A stretch of 64,000 nucleotides of DNA. Source: Gammaproteobacteria bacterium. GTDB taxonomy: Bacteria; Pseudomonadota; Gammaproteobacteria; Steroidobacterales; Woeseiaceae. The notes below the pieces were generated by a model, which was given only the letters and a program-made list of their open reading frames with translations, did no database searches and had not been told where the DNA came from. A program made the position numbers and the translations under genes. Below, piece by piece: positions 26,967 through 35,747 of this stretch. The first letter of the stretch is position 1; each line of letters begins with the position of its first letter. Location: contig JAHEFG010000043.1 in NCBI GenBank assembly GCA_024640305.1, forward strand, positions 186,001 through 250,000. The letters are read 5' to 3'.

Positions 26967-27931
26967 GTTGTCGGCTCATTGGAAAAATCAATATCGGGAC
27001 CCAGTGGCACGATCCTGGTTTGTTTGAGCAGTTTGTCGCTCGCGTAGTAATGCGCCTTGATCGACCAGACGTCGATAGTTTCTGCGATGCCAGGCATCTG
27101 GTACAGCTGGCGCACGAACCGCCAAAGATGTGGATAGTCGACGATGCGTCGTTTGTTGCAGCGAAATGCGCCATAGTAAACGTAGTCGAAACGTACGAGT
27201 GTGGTAAATAGTCGCCAGTCGGCTTCGGTCAGTTGTCCGCCAACGAGATACTCCCGGGAGGCCAGTCGCTCCTCGAGCTGCTCCAGGGCATCGAATAATT
27301 TTCTGTAAGCCTTTTCGTAAGCCTCCTGTGATGTAGCGAAGCCGGTACGATAAACGCCATTGTTGACGGCGCCATAAACGAGTTCGTTGACCGCATCGAT
27401 TTCCGCGCGCAGTTGCTCAGGGTAGTAGTCGCCCTCGATTGCACCGATGTCATCAAACGCCGAGTTGAACATCCTGATGATCTCGCTCGACTCGTTGGAA
27501 ACAAGTTTCTTCTGCTGCTTATCCCACAACGTCGGCACCGTCACCTGGCCTGTGTATTTGGAGTCCGAGCGCTGATAAATCTCGTACAGGAATGCCGCTC
27601 CAAATTCCGGGTCGGGGATGACACTGTGCCCTTCTTCGAAAGTCCAGCCGTTCGCGCCTGAGATGGCATTAACCACCGACATACCGATCATGTCTTCAAG
27701 CCCTTTGAGACGACGAAAGATCACGGCCCTGTGTGCCCATGGGCAGGATTCGGCTATGTATAGGTGGTAGCGACCCGCCTCTGCCTTAAAGCCGCCCTCA
27801 CCGGTGGGGCCGGGCTCGCCCGTCGCCGTTACCCAGTTGCGTATCTTGGCATCGGGGCGGATGAAGCTGCCGTCCTTCGCTTCCGTGTTACGCCACTTGT
27901 CGTGCCACTCACCGTCGATCAGGTAACCCAT
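26963..27931 (-). CDS. yqjG: glutathionyl-hydroquinone reductase (YqjG/ECM4 family)
   Basis: 322 residues, the normal length. The catalytic motif is SCPWAHRAVIFRRLKGLED with the CPWA Cys, followed by VTVPTLWDKQQKKLVSNESSEIIRMFN, and the C-terminal xi-class GST domain TEADWRLFTTLVRFDYVYYGAFRCNKRRI. These enzymes remove glutathione from glutathionyl-hydroquinones, giving hydroquinone and GSSG, and repair quinone-glutathione adducts. Together with the upstream GST (27944-28738, 12 bases apart) and the TctC gene (overlapping by 4), it forms an operon. This suggests that the imported substrate or a product is an aromatic or quinone-type compound. Confidence 0.86.
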   Translation of the reverse strand: MGYLIDGEWHDKWRNTEAKDGSFIRPDAKIRNWVTATGEPGPTGEGGFKAEAGRYHLYIAESCPWAHRAVIFRRLKGLEDMIGMSVVNAISGANGWTFEEGHSVIPDPEFGAAFLYEIYQRSDSKYTGQVTVPTLWDKQQKKLVSNESSEIIRMFNSAFDDIGAIEGDYYPEQLRAEIDAVNELVYGAVNNGVYRTGFATSQEAYEKAYRKLFDALEQLEERLASREYLVGGQLTEADWRLFTTLVRFDYVYYGAFRCNKRRIVDYPHLWRFVRQLYQMPGIAETIDVWSIKAHYYASDKLLKQTRIVPLGPDIDFSNEPTT

Positions 27932-27943
27932 ACGAGCCCGCCC

Positions 27944-28738
27944 TTATTCCGCATTCCAGAGTTCGCTGATTTTTTCGAATGATTCGATTCCGTGACTCTG
28001 CCGTTTTGAGGTCGTCTTGTCGCCCCACCTGGTGACTCCCTCCGCATACGATGGTCGGGCGATGAAACGTCCATACCATTCGTTAAGGTGTTCCAGATCG
28101 CTCCATAACGGTGCCATCTGAAAACTCTTCAGTCGCGTTACGTACACGCCCAGCGAGATATCAGCGAGTGAAAACGTGTCACCGGCCAGCCAGGGTGAAT
28201 CGGCGAGGGTTGTGTTCATGTCTTCAAAGACATGCTTGAAGTAGCTAACGGCACGCGGCAACAGCGGAGAGTCCAGGCCTTCCCTGATGTTGATACGGTC
28301 GTTTTCCTTGCGCACAGTCTCCGGCATTTCATTGAGGTACTTCTCCAGTTCTTCGGGGCCTGCCGCGGCTTTTGCGTGTCGCACGACGATGCACATGCCA
28401 ACGACGCGGCTATGCACGTGCAGGCCTTCATCGATTAGCTTTGTCCAGAGGCGCATCATCGCCTTGTCGTAGGCGCTGGCGGGCCGTAACGGTGGTTCCG
28501 GAAAGGCGTCGTCCAGGTATTCGAGGATGACTTGCGACTCGCGAATCGCTTTGCCGTCATGAACCAGCGTTGGAACAATGCCGCGTGGGTTGATTTTCAG
28601 ATACTCCGGCGAAAAGTGTTCGCGTTTCGCTACCGATGTATCGAGATGATGACTTTTCCACTCCAGCTTCTTTTCCGCCAGCGCTATGCGGATTTTCTGG
28701 GCCGCCGTGGAATGGTCGTAGTGATAGAGTTCCAGCAT
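27944..28738 (-). CDS. glutathione S-transferase family protein
   Basis: 264 residues. The N-terminal domain starts LELYHYDHSTAAQKIRIALAEKKLEW and has INPRGIVPTLVHDGKAIRESQVILEYLDDAFPEPPL. The C-terminal domain has LAGDTFSLADISLGVYVTRL. The catalytic position is Ser (HSTAAQK), unlike the Cys in the other two small GSTs. It is the first gene of the minus-strand operon ending in the TctA-TctB gene. It could attach glutathione to a substrate, with the hydroquinone reductase removing it in the next step. It is divergent from the TonB receptor; operators lie in the shared intergenic region. Confidence 0.83.
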   Translation of the reverse strand: MLELYHYDHSTAAQKIRIALAEKKLEWKSHHLDTSVAKREHFSPEYLKINPRGIVPTLVHDGKAIRESQVILEYLDDAFPEPPLRPASAYDKAMMRLWTKLIDEGLHVHSRVVGMCIVVRHAKAAAGPEELEKYLNEMPETVRKENDRINIREGLDSPLLPRAVSYFKHVFEDMNTTLADSPWLAGDTFSLADISLGVYVTRLKSFQMAPLWSDLEHLNEWYGRFIARPSYAEGVTRWGDKTTSKRQSHGIESFEKISELWNAE

Positions 28739-28874
28739 TATGTTAGTTCGAGTCCTTCAGGTTTTGTGGTTTACAGGCGGTTGCACACGGCGACACAGGA
28801 ATTTGATCCCCAATTAATAGTTTATCGGAGATCAAGCGGTTGCCCTGAGGGTGCAATCCTGATGAAACACGCCC

Positions 28875-28904
28875 TTGCAGTGCGCGAATCTCATATGCTA
28901 TGTT
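28875..28904 (+). promoter_or_regulatory. probable promoter of the TonB receptor gene
   Basis: TTGCAG (28875-28880) and TATGTT (28899-28904) are spaced by 18 bases. The perfect LacI-type palindrome starts 11 bases after the -10, which places it over the expected transcription start, a usual repressor position. Confidence 0.45.
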
Positions 28905-28914
28905 ACCAGAAGCC

Positions 28915-28928
28915 TGCAAACGTTTGCA
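28915..28928. promoter_or_regulatory. LacI-type operator, TGCAAACGTTTGCA
   Basis: A perfect 14-base palindrome between the divergent GST operon and TonB receptor gene. Its sequence equals the consensus of the six related sites. A weaker copy follows with centres 21 bases apart. Confidence 0.72.
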
Positions 28929-28935
28929 CGGAATA

Positions 28936-28949
28936 TACAAACGTCTGCA
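28936..28949. promoter_or_regulatory. degenerate second LacI-type operator copy
   Basis: TACAAACGTCTGCA matches TGCAAACGTTTGCA at 12 of 14 positions. The centre-to-centre distance to the perfect site is 21 bases, two helical turns, so two dimers could bind on the same face. A further short inverted repeat, CTGTT/AACAG, lies at 28951-28965. Confidence 0.45.
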
Positions 28950-29019
28950 GCTGTTTGTACAACAGAAACATCGACAAGCTAAAGATGTCTGTACTCACTT
29001 TTATCGGGGGCAAGAAGTA

Positions 29020-31602
29020 ATGAATAGTGACTTGAGATTATATTCAAGGGTAACGCGGGCAGTGTGGACAGCGGGGGCGCTCATCGGCAGCCTTGCGCTG
29101 TTTTGGTCTGCATCCGCCGTTGCACAGGATCAGGGCGGCGCGAGAAGCTCTTCGGCTGACACCCTGTTGGACGAAATTACCGTATCGGCTCGCCGTCGCG
29201 AAGAGCGACTGCTCGATCAGCCGATGTCGATCGCGGCTATCACCAATGAGCAGATGCAGGTGCAGGGTATTTACAGCATCGACCAGGCCAGTAAATTTGT
29301 GCCGAACGTCACGCTGACTAACGATGATCGCGCCAACAATACTCGCGTTGTGATTCGTGGTATCGGTGGTGGCTTTCCGGATCCTGTATTCGTCTTTGGT
29401 TCCGGTATGTATATCGACGGGCACTATGTACCAACCTCGCTGGGCGGCTATATGAGCACAGTCGATGTTGAACGCATCGAGTTATTGCGTGGTCCGCAGG
29501 GAACCCTGTTCGGTAAGAACGTAACGGGTGGCCTCGTGAATATCGTATCTACCAAGCCGCAGCCGGAGTTTGACTCCAAGCTTACAGTGCGCCTGGCGGA
29601 AGATGGCGAGCAAGCTATCCGCGGCATGGTTAACGTGCCATTCAGCGATACGGTATTCGGTCGCTTCAGCGTGGCGTCGGAACAGTTTGACGGCTATTAC
29701 TACAACCAGAACCTGAACATTGATTCCGGATTTAAGGACTCAACATCAGCGCGCGCCGCAATCAGGGTTCAGCCAAATAATAACTGGACGGTAGATGCGA
29801 CTGTCGCTATCTCCCGCAAAGAAGACGACAACCTGGGCGGGCAGTGTCAGAACACGGCTCGTGATGCTCCGCAGTGGGGTGGTGGCGCTGGCAACCTTGA
29901 ACGTCGGCTATACGTGGGTGCCAGGGAAGATTTCTGGGCTATTTGCGATGCAGACGTTGCGGCAGGAGACTTCGTGCACTCCTCGGACAAAATTCAATTC
30001 TCGGATGTCGATGAAGAAATAGTCACGCTTGCAGTGGACTGGGATTCAGACGGCGCCTTTGGCCAGATGGATAATGCGACCGCCAGTTTCAAGGCTTCCT
30101 ATCGCGACATGCAGTACACCTATTTTGCTGACCGCGATTACAGTTCATGGCCGATTGACTCAATCGGCACCGGTTCGACAAAGGGTCAGAATAACGAGAC
30201 CATGGGCTTCGAGCTGTTGTTCGAAGGTCAGGCAAGTGATCGCCTGCACTTTACCGTGGGCATGAACTATTTTGACGAAACGGCGTTCAATGGTTCGAAT
30301 ACCTGTTACGACCTGTTCGTGAATAACGGCGCAGTCGATGAGGTTACCTGCCTTGATACCGGTCTGCATTTCGAGCTGGTGCCGGATAATCCTAATGGCG
30401 TCTTCATAGATCCTGCGCAGGACGCCGGTTTGTGGCCGAATGCACCGAGAATTAATGGCGGCGGTCCGGGCCCTTTCGGTGGCGAAGTTAGTGTATGGAA
30501 CAAGTCCACAGGCATATTTGGCCATGTCACCTATGACATCAATGACCAGTGGACACTCGACGCCGGTGCTCGCTGGACTGAGGATGACCGGGAATTCCAC
30601 AACTTCGAGTTTGCCAGCACGGGATGCGACATCAGTGCCGATCCGCGCAACATGTGTGCGTACACACTGCCGGTCGATATAGCTCACGTTAACGATACCG
30701 GGTTCTTTAACCAGGCAGCAGACACATTCTCGGAAATCACGCCGATGTTGAGCCTGACTCGAAACCTGGATCCCAGCGACAAGCTGCACAGCGGCATGTT
30801 CTACTTCCTCTATTCGGAAGGTTTTCTCACCGGAGGTTTCAACACCGAGGTGAATGCCAACATTCCTGCAGGTGGACCGGATCTCGCCTACGGACCGGAA
30901 CAGGTAAGAAATTACGAGATCGGTTTTAAAGGTCAGTTCATGGATGGCAATGTGCAGATTATGGCCGATGTGTTCTTTATGGATTACACCGACCAGCAGA
31001 AGTCTTACGAGCTATCCAATCCTGATGGCATATACGGCAGTGAGGATCCGGTTGAACTCGTCAGTAATATTGCTAAATCAAGTATCAGTGGTTTCGAGCT
31101 GGAGTTGCGCGGCGCCTTCTGGGATGGCGGCTATGTCTCGCTTGATTGGGGATATATCAAGAACCAATACGACGACTACAGCTATGAAGATCCGGCAAAC
31201 CCGGGCAACATCATTGACAGGACGCAGTACCTCATCAATGACTTTACTCCGGACATGACAATCAACCTTGCGGTTGAGCATGAGTTCCGGCTTGGTTCGG
31301 GCGCTACGCTAACGCCACGTCTGAATATTAACTGGCAGGATGAGTATGAATGGGCAGCAGAAACAGGCGACTGGCCTAAGAATGCGCCACCGTCAGGTTG
31401 TCACCAGGATGCCTTCTCGACCGTCGATGCACGTTTGACGTACAAGCCGGCAGATGGAGATTGGCACGTCGCGGCCTTTGGCGGAAATATCACAGACGAA
31501 CGCTACATCGAGTTCTGTGAAGCTGACCGCAATGTGTGGCTCTGGAGACTTGGACGCCCGGCTTGGTACGGTCTCGAGTTCTCTGCGCACTTTGGCAGAT
31601 AA
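29020..31602 (+). CDS. TonB-dependent receptor
   Basis: About 860 residues. The start is the ATG at 29020 (MNSDLRLYSRV), which gives a signal peptide ending at ASAVAQD; the longer frame from 28900 covers the operators. A TonB-box-like segment (DEITVSARRREERL) is followed by a plug domain (IAAITNEQMQVQG, RGIGGGFPDPVFVFG, VERIELLRGPQGTLFGKNVTGGLVNI) and a 22-strand-type barrel ending in an aromatic-rich C-terminus (YGLEFSAHFGR). Such receptors import large or scarce ligands across the outer membrane using TonB energy. The order of plug motifs is typical of the sphingomonad-like catabolic receptors rather than siderophore receptors. A strong terminator follows. The LacI operators upstream tie it to the regulon. 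Confidence 0.9.
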   Translation: MNSDLRLYSRVTRAVWTAGALIGSLALFWSASAVAQDQGGARSSSADTLLDEITVSARRREERLLDQPMSIAAITNEQMQVQGIYSIDQASKFVPNVTLTNDDRANNTRVVIRGIGGGFPDPVFVFGSGMYIDGHYVPTSLGGYMSTVDVERIELLRGPQGTLFGKNVTGGLVNIVSTKPQPEFDSKLTVRLAEDGEQAIRGMVNVPFSDTVFGRFSVASEQFDGYYYNQNLNIDSGFKDSTSARAAIRVQPNNNWTVDATVAISRKEDDNLGGQCQNTARDAPQWGGGAGNLERRLYVGAREDFWAICDADVAAGDFVHSSDKIQFSDVDEEIVTLAVDWDSDGAFGQMDNATASFKASYRDMQYTYFADRDYSSWPIDSIGTGSTKGQNNETMGFELLFEGQASDRLHFTVGMNYFDETAFNGSNTCYDLFVNNGAVDEVTCLDTGLHFELVPDNPNGVFIDPAQDAGLWPNAPRINGGGPGPFGGEVSVWNKSTGIFGHVTYDINDQWTLDAGARWTEDDREFHNFEFASTGCDISADPRNMCAYTLPVDIAHVNDTGFFNQAADTFSEITPMLSLTRNLDPSDKLHSGMFYFLYSEGFLTGGFNTEVNANIPAGGPDLAYGPEQVRNYEIGFKGQFMDGNVQIMADVFFMDYTDQQKSYELSNPDGIYGSEDPVELVSNIAKSSISGFELELRGAFWDGGYVSLDWGYIKNQYDDYSYEDPANPGNIIDRTQYLINDFTPDMTINLAVEHEFRLGSGATLTPRLNINWQDEYEWAAETGDWPKNAPPSGCHQDAFSTVDARLTYKPADGDWHVAAFGGNITDERYIEFCEADRNVWLWRLGRPAWYGLEFSAHFGR

Positions 31603-31637
31603 GTACGGTACCAACTGTAGTTGATACAGATAAGGAG

Positions 31638-31669
31638 CGCGGCACCTCGCAAGAGGTGCCGCGTTTTTT
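31638..31669 (+). terminator. rho-independent terminator after the TonB receptor gene
   Basis: An 11-base perfect stem, CGCGGCACCTC with GAGGTGCCGCG, closed by a GCAA tetraloop and followed by six T. It lies 36 bases past the receptor stop and just before the convergent GntR gene. Confidence 0.93.
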
Positions 31670-31677
31670 ATTGGGGT

Positions 31678-32385
31678 TTAATCAGAATCCTGTTCGGCGG
31701 CGATCAGGCGCATTACTTCTTCGGCCGCCCTGCTGACTTCCTTGCGCGTAATCTGCTCAGCAAGATCCCCGTCTCCGCTCTCGATGGCCGAGACAAGTAG
31801 TGTCAGGTTGCTGACACTTTCACTCAGGCGCTCATGCGCCCGGTTTGGGTGCGTAAGACCGACGGCACGCCACCGCCAGATCCGCGCTTGAACCATTCCG
31901 AGAAGTGACGCCAGCGTTTCGCTCGAACCGCCGCCGTAAAGAACGTCGTAAAAGCGGGTTTTTGCCGCGAGCGCAAGTTCCCCATCGGTTCCCTGGTAGG
32001 CCAGACGCACTGCCTCCAGTGCCTCCTGCAGCCTGCGCACAGCCTCCCTGTCAGCGTTCTCGGCAAAAAAACGCGCCGCCAGCCCTTCAAGGACGGCGCG
32101 AATTCGGTACAGATCTTCGGCTTCGCTGGCGCTTAGTTTGCGCACGACGGGGCCCTTGTTGGGGATGATCTCGATCAGCCCCTCCGCCTCGAGTTGCCGC
32201 AAGGATTCGCGAATCACGGTTCGTGACACGCCTGTCATTTCGATGAGCTCGCGTTCAATCAGCCGTTGTCCAGGCGCCAAACGGCCCGCAACGATGGAGC
32301 CGCGCAGCGCTTCGAGCACCTGTTGGCGTAGCGGCGCAGCATGCTTCTTGATCCTTGTTATTTCGGGGCTTTTCGACGACATCAT
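31678..32385 (-). CDS. GntR-family transcriptional regulator, FadR/FCD type
   Basis: 235 residues. The N-terminal winged helix has QQVLEALRGSIVAGRLAPGQRLIERELIEMTGVSRTVIRESLRQLEAEGLIEI. The C-terminal FCD domain has LYRIRAVLEGLAARFFAENAD and later helices with His/Asp ligands for a metal or organic acid (LTHPNRAHERLSES). It is divergent from the Gfo/Idh operon at 32460. A palindrome in the shared region (32396-32408) is the likely operator. It probably represses the operon until a pathway metabolite binds. Confidence 0.87.
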   Translation of the reverse strand: MMSSKSPEITRIKKHAAPLRQQVLEALRGSIVAGRLAPGQRLIERELIEMTGVSRTVIRESLRQLEAEGLIEIIPNKGPVVRKLSASEAEDLYRIRAVLEGLAARFFAENADREAVRRLQEALEAVRLAYQGTDGELALAAKTRFYDVLYGGGSSETLASLLGMVQARIWRWRAVGLTHPNRAHERLSESVSNLTLLVSAIESGDGDLAEQITRKEVSRAAEEVMRLIAAEQDSD

Positions 32386-32395
32386 TTGTGGATTG

Positions 32396-32408
32396 TATTA
32401 CGGTAATA
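32396..32408. promoter_or_regulatory. candidate GntR operator, TATTACGGTAATA
   Basis: A perfect 13-base inverted repeat (TATTAC, central G, GTAATA) in the 74-base gap between the divergent GntR gene and the Gfo/Idh gene. A possible -10 (TATGAT, 32412-32417) for the + operon is 4 bases downstream. FCD-type GntR proteins commonly bind such short palindromes beside their own gene. Confidence 0.55.
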
Positions 32409-32459
32409 TCGTATGATCAAACTCCCGGAAACGATGGTTAATAACAGGAGAACGACACA

Positions 32460-33536
32460 GTGAGTTCAGATCCAGTAAAAGTCGGCATCATCGGCCTCGG
32501 CCGTTGGGCGAGAGTGCTAACTCGCGCCGCCAAGAAATCCGAGAAATTCGAAATTGTGGCCGGTTTCAGTCGCTCGGAAGAAAAGCGCCTGGCATTTGAG
32601 CAGGACACTGGCATCCCCAGCGCCGCCAGCATGGAAGCCTTACTGGCCAACCCCGATATTAAGGGTGTAATTCTGACTGTACCTAACGAACAGCACCTGC
32701 CCGTCGCTGAGCAGGTCGCCAAGGCCGGAAAACATATTTATACAGAAAAGCCGATCGCCAACACGCTCGAGAACGGTCTGCAAATAGAGGCCTTGCAGAG
32801 TCAATATGGCGTCCAGGTAATGGTTGGCCATAGTGCCCGACTGCTGAAGGGAACGCGGATGATCAAAGACGCGATTAACAGTGGCGAACTCGGCCGGGTT
32901 TCACTGATCGAGGCGAACTTCTCAAATGAGAGAGCGCTTGAGCTTACGCCTGAGACGTGGCGCTGGTACCGCGACAAGGCACCGGGCGGACCACTGTCGC
33001 AACTCGCGACACATCAGTTTGATGCGCTGCATTTTCTGGGTGGCGAGATTGAGGAAGTTGCATCGATGGCGGCCAAGTTATCGCCTGTCGGCGCAGAGGT
33101 GGACGACCAATCGCTCACGCTGATGAGATTTACAAGCGGCGCCGTCGCTTACATAGGGTCGTGCTGGACGTCACCTGGTATCTATTCCATTCGAGTCTTC
33201 GGACAAAAGGGACTGATGCACTATGAACTCGACTTCAGTACCTGGGATACGCCAGACCAACTTCACGAGACCTCCGAGCTGTATATCCAGCGCGGCAAAG
33301 ATGGCTTCAGCAAGCGCGAAGTGCTTACGATTCCTCCCGGAGATATGTTTCAGGACGAACTCGAAATGTTCGCCGAGGTATGCTCCACAGGAGACTCTTG
33401 CGAACTCAGTGCAAGCAGCGGCAACGTTGCGATAGCAGTTGTATATGCAGCGCTTCGTTCGATTGACAACAACGGCGCATGCGTGAAAATGAAAGACATA
33501 TTCGATGCAGCCCGTGCCAACATTGCAGCATCTTAG
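32460..33536 (+). CDS. Gfo/Idh/MocA family oxidoreductase
   Basis: 358 residues. The N-terminal Rossmann motif is VGIIGLGRWARVL; the cofactor/catalytic motif EKP appears in YTEKPIANTLENG; a C-terminal alpha/beta domain follows. The family oxidises or reduces sugars, inositols and cyclic diols using NAD(P); phthalate dihydrodiol dehydrogenases belong to it too. The start is GTG at 32460 with AGGAG upstream. It is the first gene of an operon running to 41265, regulated in all likelihood by the divergent GntR. Substrate unknown. Confidence 0.85.
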   Translation: MSSDPVKVGIIGLGRWARVLTRAAKKSEKFEIVAGFSRSEEKRLAFEQDTGIPSAASMEALLANPDIKGVILTVPNEQHLPVAEQVAKAGKHIYTEKPIANTLENGLQIEALQSQYGVQVMVGHSARLLKGTRMIKDAINSGELGRVSLIEANFSNERALELTPETWRWYRDKAPGGPLSQLATHQFDALHFLGGEIEEVASMAAKLSPVGAEVDDQSLTLMRFTSGAVAYIGSCWTSPGIYSIRVFGQKGLMHYELDFSTWDTPDQLHETSELYIQRGKDGFSKREVLTIPPGDMFQDELEMFAEVCSTGDSCELSASSGNVAIAVVYAALRSIDNNGACVKMKDIFDAARANIAAS

Positions 33537-33547
33537 GTAGTTTCCAA

Positions 33548-34357
33548 ATGACAACATTATCCAGTCGTTATTTCATCGATCTCACGCAGCCGGAGATCGC
33601 GGCGCAATTGCAGGACAACCCACTCGTGATTCTGCCAGCCGGGAGCGTCGAGCAGCATGGGCCTCACCTGCCAACAGGAACCGACATCTATGCCGCAAAC
33701 GTGATCAGTCACGCAGTAGCGGAGCGCATGAACGGGTTGGTTTTGCCCGGCGGACCACTAGGCGTTACACCGATGCACATGCCTTTTGAGGGCACGATCA
33801 CGCTAACGCCGGAAACATACATGCGTGTTGTAAAGGAGACCTGCGTTTCAACGGCTCGTCATGGGGCGAAGTATCTGCTGATCCTGAACTGGCATGAGGG
33901 CAATAGCGCTTCGCTCTCCATTGCTGCCGAAGAGCTGCATCGTGAGCACGGCATGACGGTTCTGACCGTGCACGCCTGTTACGTTGCGGCAGAACTGTGG
34001 GGGCATGACTGCGGTGGCCTGACTCATGGCGGAGAGATAGAGGCGCTGGCGGTGTTAGCCCACCAGCCGGACCTGGTGCATCTCGATCGCATCGACTATT
34101 CATCAGATCACAAGCACGGACTGGTGATGGATAAATTGCGCCGTACTCGCAGTTACCAGCCTGTGCTTACGGACATCCGATCAATCGCGCCGACCGGATG
34201 GTACGGAAGCCCGGAACATGCGACTGCCGAAAAGGGCCTGCGGATGCTGGACGATATTGCGGATGCGATTACGGCTGAGGCGACCACGACCTTCGAGAGC
34301 CTCGACGAACTCTTGCCGGGTGTCGCCGAGATTAGACACCTGCGGGGCGTTGGCTAA
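33548..34357 (+). CDS. creatininase family protein
   Basis: 269 residues from the ATG at 33548 (MTTLSSRYFIDLTQPEIA); the frame is open upstream but would run into the previous gene. Family motifs with metal ligands are clear: GSVEQHGPHLPTGTDIY, NWHEGNSASL and THGGEIEAL. Members are binuclear-metal amidohydrolases acting on creatinine, formylated pterins or other cyclic amides and lactone-like rings. The usual NGHGGN is NWHEGN here, which may mark a different substrate. It lies 11 bases after the Gfo/Idh gene, so it could open the ring of the oxidised product. Confidence 0.82.
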   Translation: MTTLSSRYFIDLTQPEIAAQLQDNPLVILPAGSVEQHGPHLPTGTDIYAANVISHAVAERMNGLVLPGGPLGVTPMHMPFEGTITLTPETYMRVVKETCVSTARHGAKYLLILNWHEGNSASLSIAAEELHREHGMTVLTVHACYVAAELWGHDCGGLTHGGEIEALAVLAHQPDLVHLDRIDYSSDHKHGLVMDKLRRTRSYQPVLTDIRSIAPTGWYGSPEHATAEKGLRMLDDIADAITAEATTTFESLDELLPGVAEIRHLRGVG

Positions 34358-34373
34358 CAGGCACGATCCGAAC

Positions 34374-34733
34374 ATGGTGAAAATAATTCATCCAGGTGAT
34401 GCCACGGATCTCAATCTGCCCGGGCGAAAGTCACTCGAAATCATATCGCAACAGGTTGGCTCGGCCGAGGTAACGCTGCGACTCGTAGAAATACCGGTTG
34501 CGGTACCCGGCGAAACGCCACGCAAGCCGCACCGTCATGCAGACTTTGAAGAGTGCATGTACGTCTTGTCGGGTCAGGGCATGACGCGCACATCAAATGG
34601 TGAATCCGAAGTTTCTGCCGGAGACACCATCCTGGTATCTGCGGGTGAACCGCACGTTACGCGAAATATCGGTAGCGAACCTTTGCGGATGTTGTGCTTT
34701 TTCCCAACCGCTAACTGTAGTGAGCAAAAATAG
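34374..34733 (+). CDS. cupin-domain protein
   Basis: 119 residues from the ATG at 34374 (MVKIIHPGDATDLN). A single small cupin barrel: motif 1 is KPHRHADFEECMYVLSGQG, motif 2 is AGDTILVSAGEPHVTRNIG. The two His, the Glu and the C-terminal His form a metal site. Such proteins act as isomerases, dioxygenases or sensing domains. The last base of its TAG stop is the first base of the next GTG start, so the genes are tightly coupled. Confidence 0.8.
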   Translation: MVKIIHPGDATDLNLPGRKSLEIISQQVGSAEVTLRLVEIPVAVPGETPRKPHRHADFEECMYVLSGQGMTRTSNGESEVSAGDTILVSAGEPHVTRNIGSEPLRMLCFFPTANCSEQK

Positions 34734-35713
34734 TGAGTATTGATGTCGTCTGTCTGCGTCCGAAGGACGATTTTCTCAACATAGGCGTTACGCCACCTGA
34801 GACCTTGTCGATTCGATACATGTCGCCGACCGACAGCGAGTTGGCACAACACCTCGCTGCGGCACGGGCGCTGGTGATTCCCGCGGTCGGGCCAAAGCTG
34901 CCTGCCGAGTTGTTTGACGGGAGCCGCATCGAGCTGATCCAGGTGACCGGTGCTGGCATTGATCGGCTTGATGCAGATGCGATGAAAGCCAGGGGGATCG
35001 CAATTGCGAATGTTCCGGGCGGATCAAGTACAGCGATCGCTGAATATGCAGTGTCGAGCGCATTGGCATTGCTGCGGCGAACATTTTGGGCGGATGGTGA
35101 ATTGCGCAAGGGCCATTACGTCGATGCACGCCAACGCATGGTGTCAGAAAACCTTGCCGGGCTCGAAGGCCTGACGGTAGGAGTGGTTGGCCTTGGTGTT
35201 ATTGGCATGACTGTGGCACAAACATTCCACGGTCTCGGGAGTCGCATTGTCTTTCATGATCCGGCTCCTCGGGACGCGGACGCAGTCGGCCGGATTGGCG
35301 CAGTAGCAGTGCCTCTTGACGAACTGCTTGCGGCCGCCGATATCGTTACTCTGCATGTGCCATTACTGCCGTCGACCGCGTCCATGCTTGGTGCGAGTGA
35401 GTTGGCCCGGATGAAACCCGGGGCGATACTGATTAATGCCGCCCGCGGCGGCATAGTTGATGAGGCGGCCCTGGTTCAATGCCTGGCCAATGGCCATCTG
35501 GGAGGAGCTGCGGTAGACGTCTATTCAAGCGAGCCGCCGGCCGAGGATAACCCGCTGTTAACCGCAAGCGATGAAGTAGGTCGCCGTTTACTGTTAACGC
35601 CACATATTGCCGGCGTCACGCGGCAAGCCTGGGCAAATCTGTTTGGCTCTGCGTGGGACAATGTAGAAAGGCTTTTGCTGCACAATGAGCCGCCTGTAAA
35701 TCGGGTAATCTAG
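34733..35713 (+). CDS. D-2-hydroxyacid dehydrogenase family protein
   Basis: 326 residues. The NAD-binding motif is VGVVGLGVIGMTVAQTF; the catalytic Arg lies in INAARGGIVDEAAL, the Glu follows, and the catalytic His is in TPHIAGVTRQA. The family interconverts 2-oxoacids and D-2-hydroxyacids (glyoxylate, hydroxypyruvate, phosphoglycerate and others). Start GTG at 34733, overlapping the cupin stop. In this operon it may reduce or oxidise a hydroxyacid released by the hydrolases. Confidence 0.86.
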   Translation: MSIDVVCLRPKDDFLNIGVTPPETLSIRYMSPTDSELAQHLAAARALVIPAVGPKLPAELFDGSRIELIQVTGAGIDRLDADAMKARGIAIANVPGGSSTAIAEYAVSSALALLRRTFWADGELRKGHYVDARQRMVSENLAGLEGLTVGVVGLGVIGMTVAQTFHGLGSRIVFHDPAPRDADAVGRIGAVAVPLDELLAAADIVTLHVPLLPSTASMLGASELARMKPGAILINAARGGIVDEAALVQCLANGHLGGAAVDVYSSEPPAEDNPLLTASDEVGRRLLLTPHIAGVTRQAWANLFGSAWDNVERLLLHNEPPVNRVI

Positions 35714-35747
35714 AGCCACGCTCTCGTTGAAGATGGAACCGAAACTG

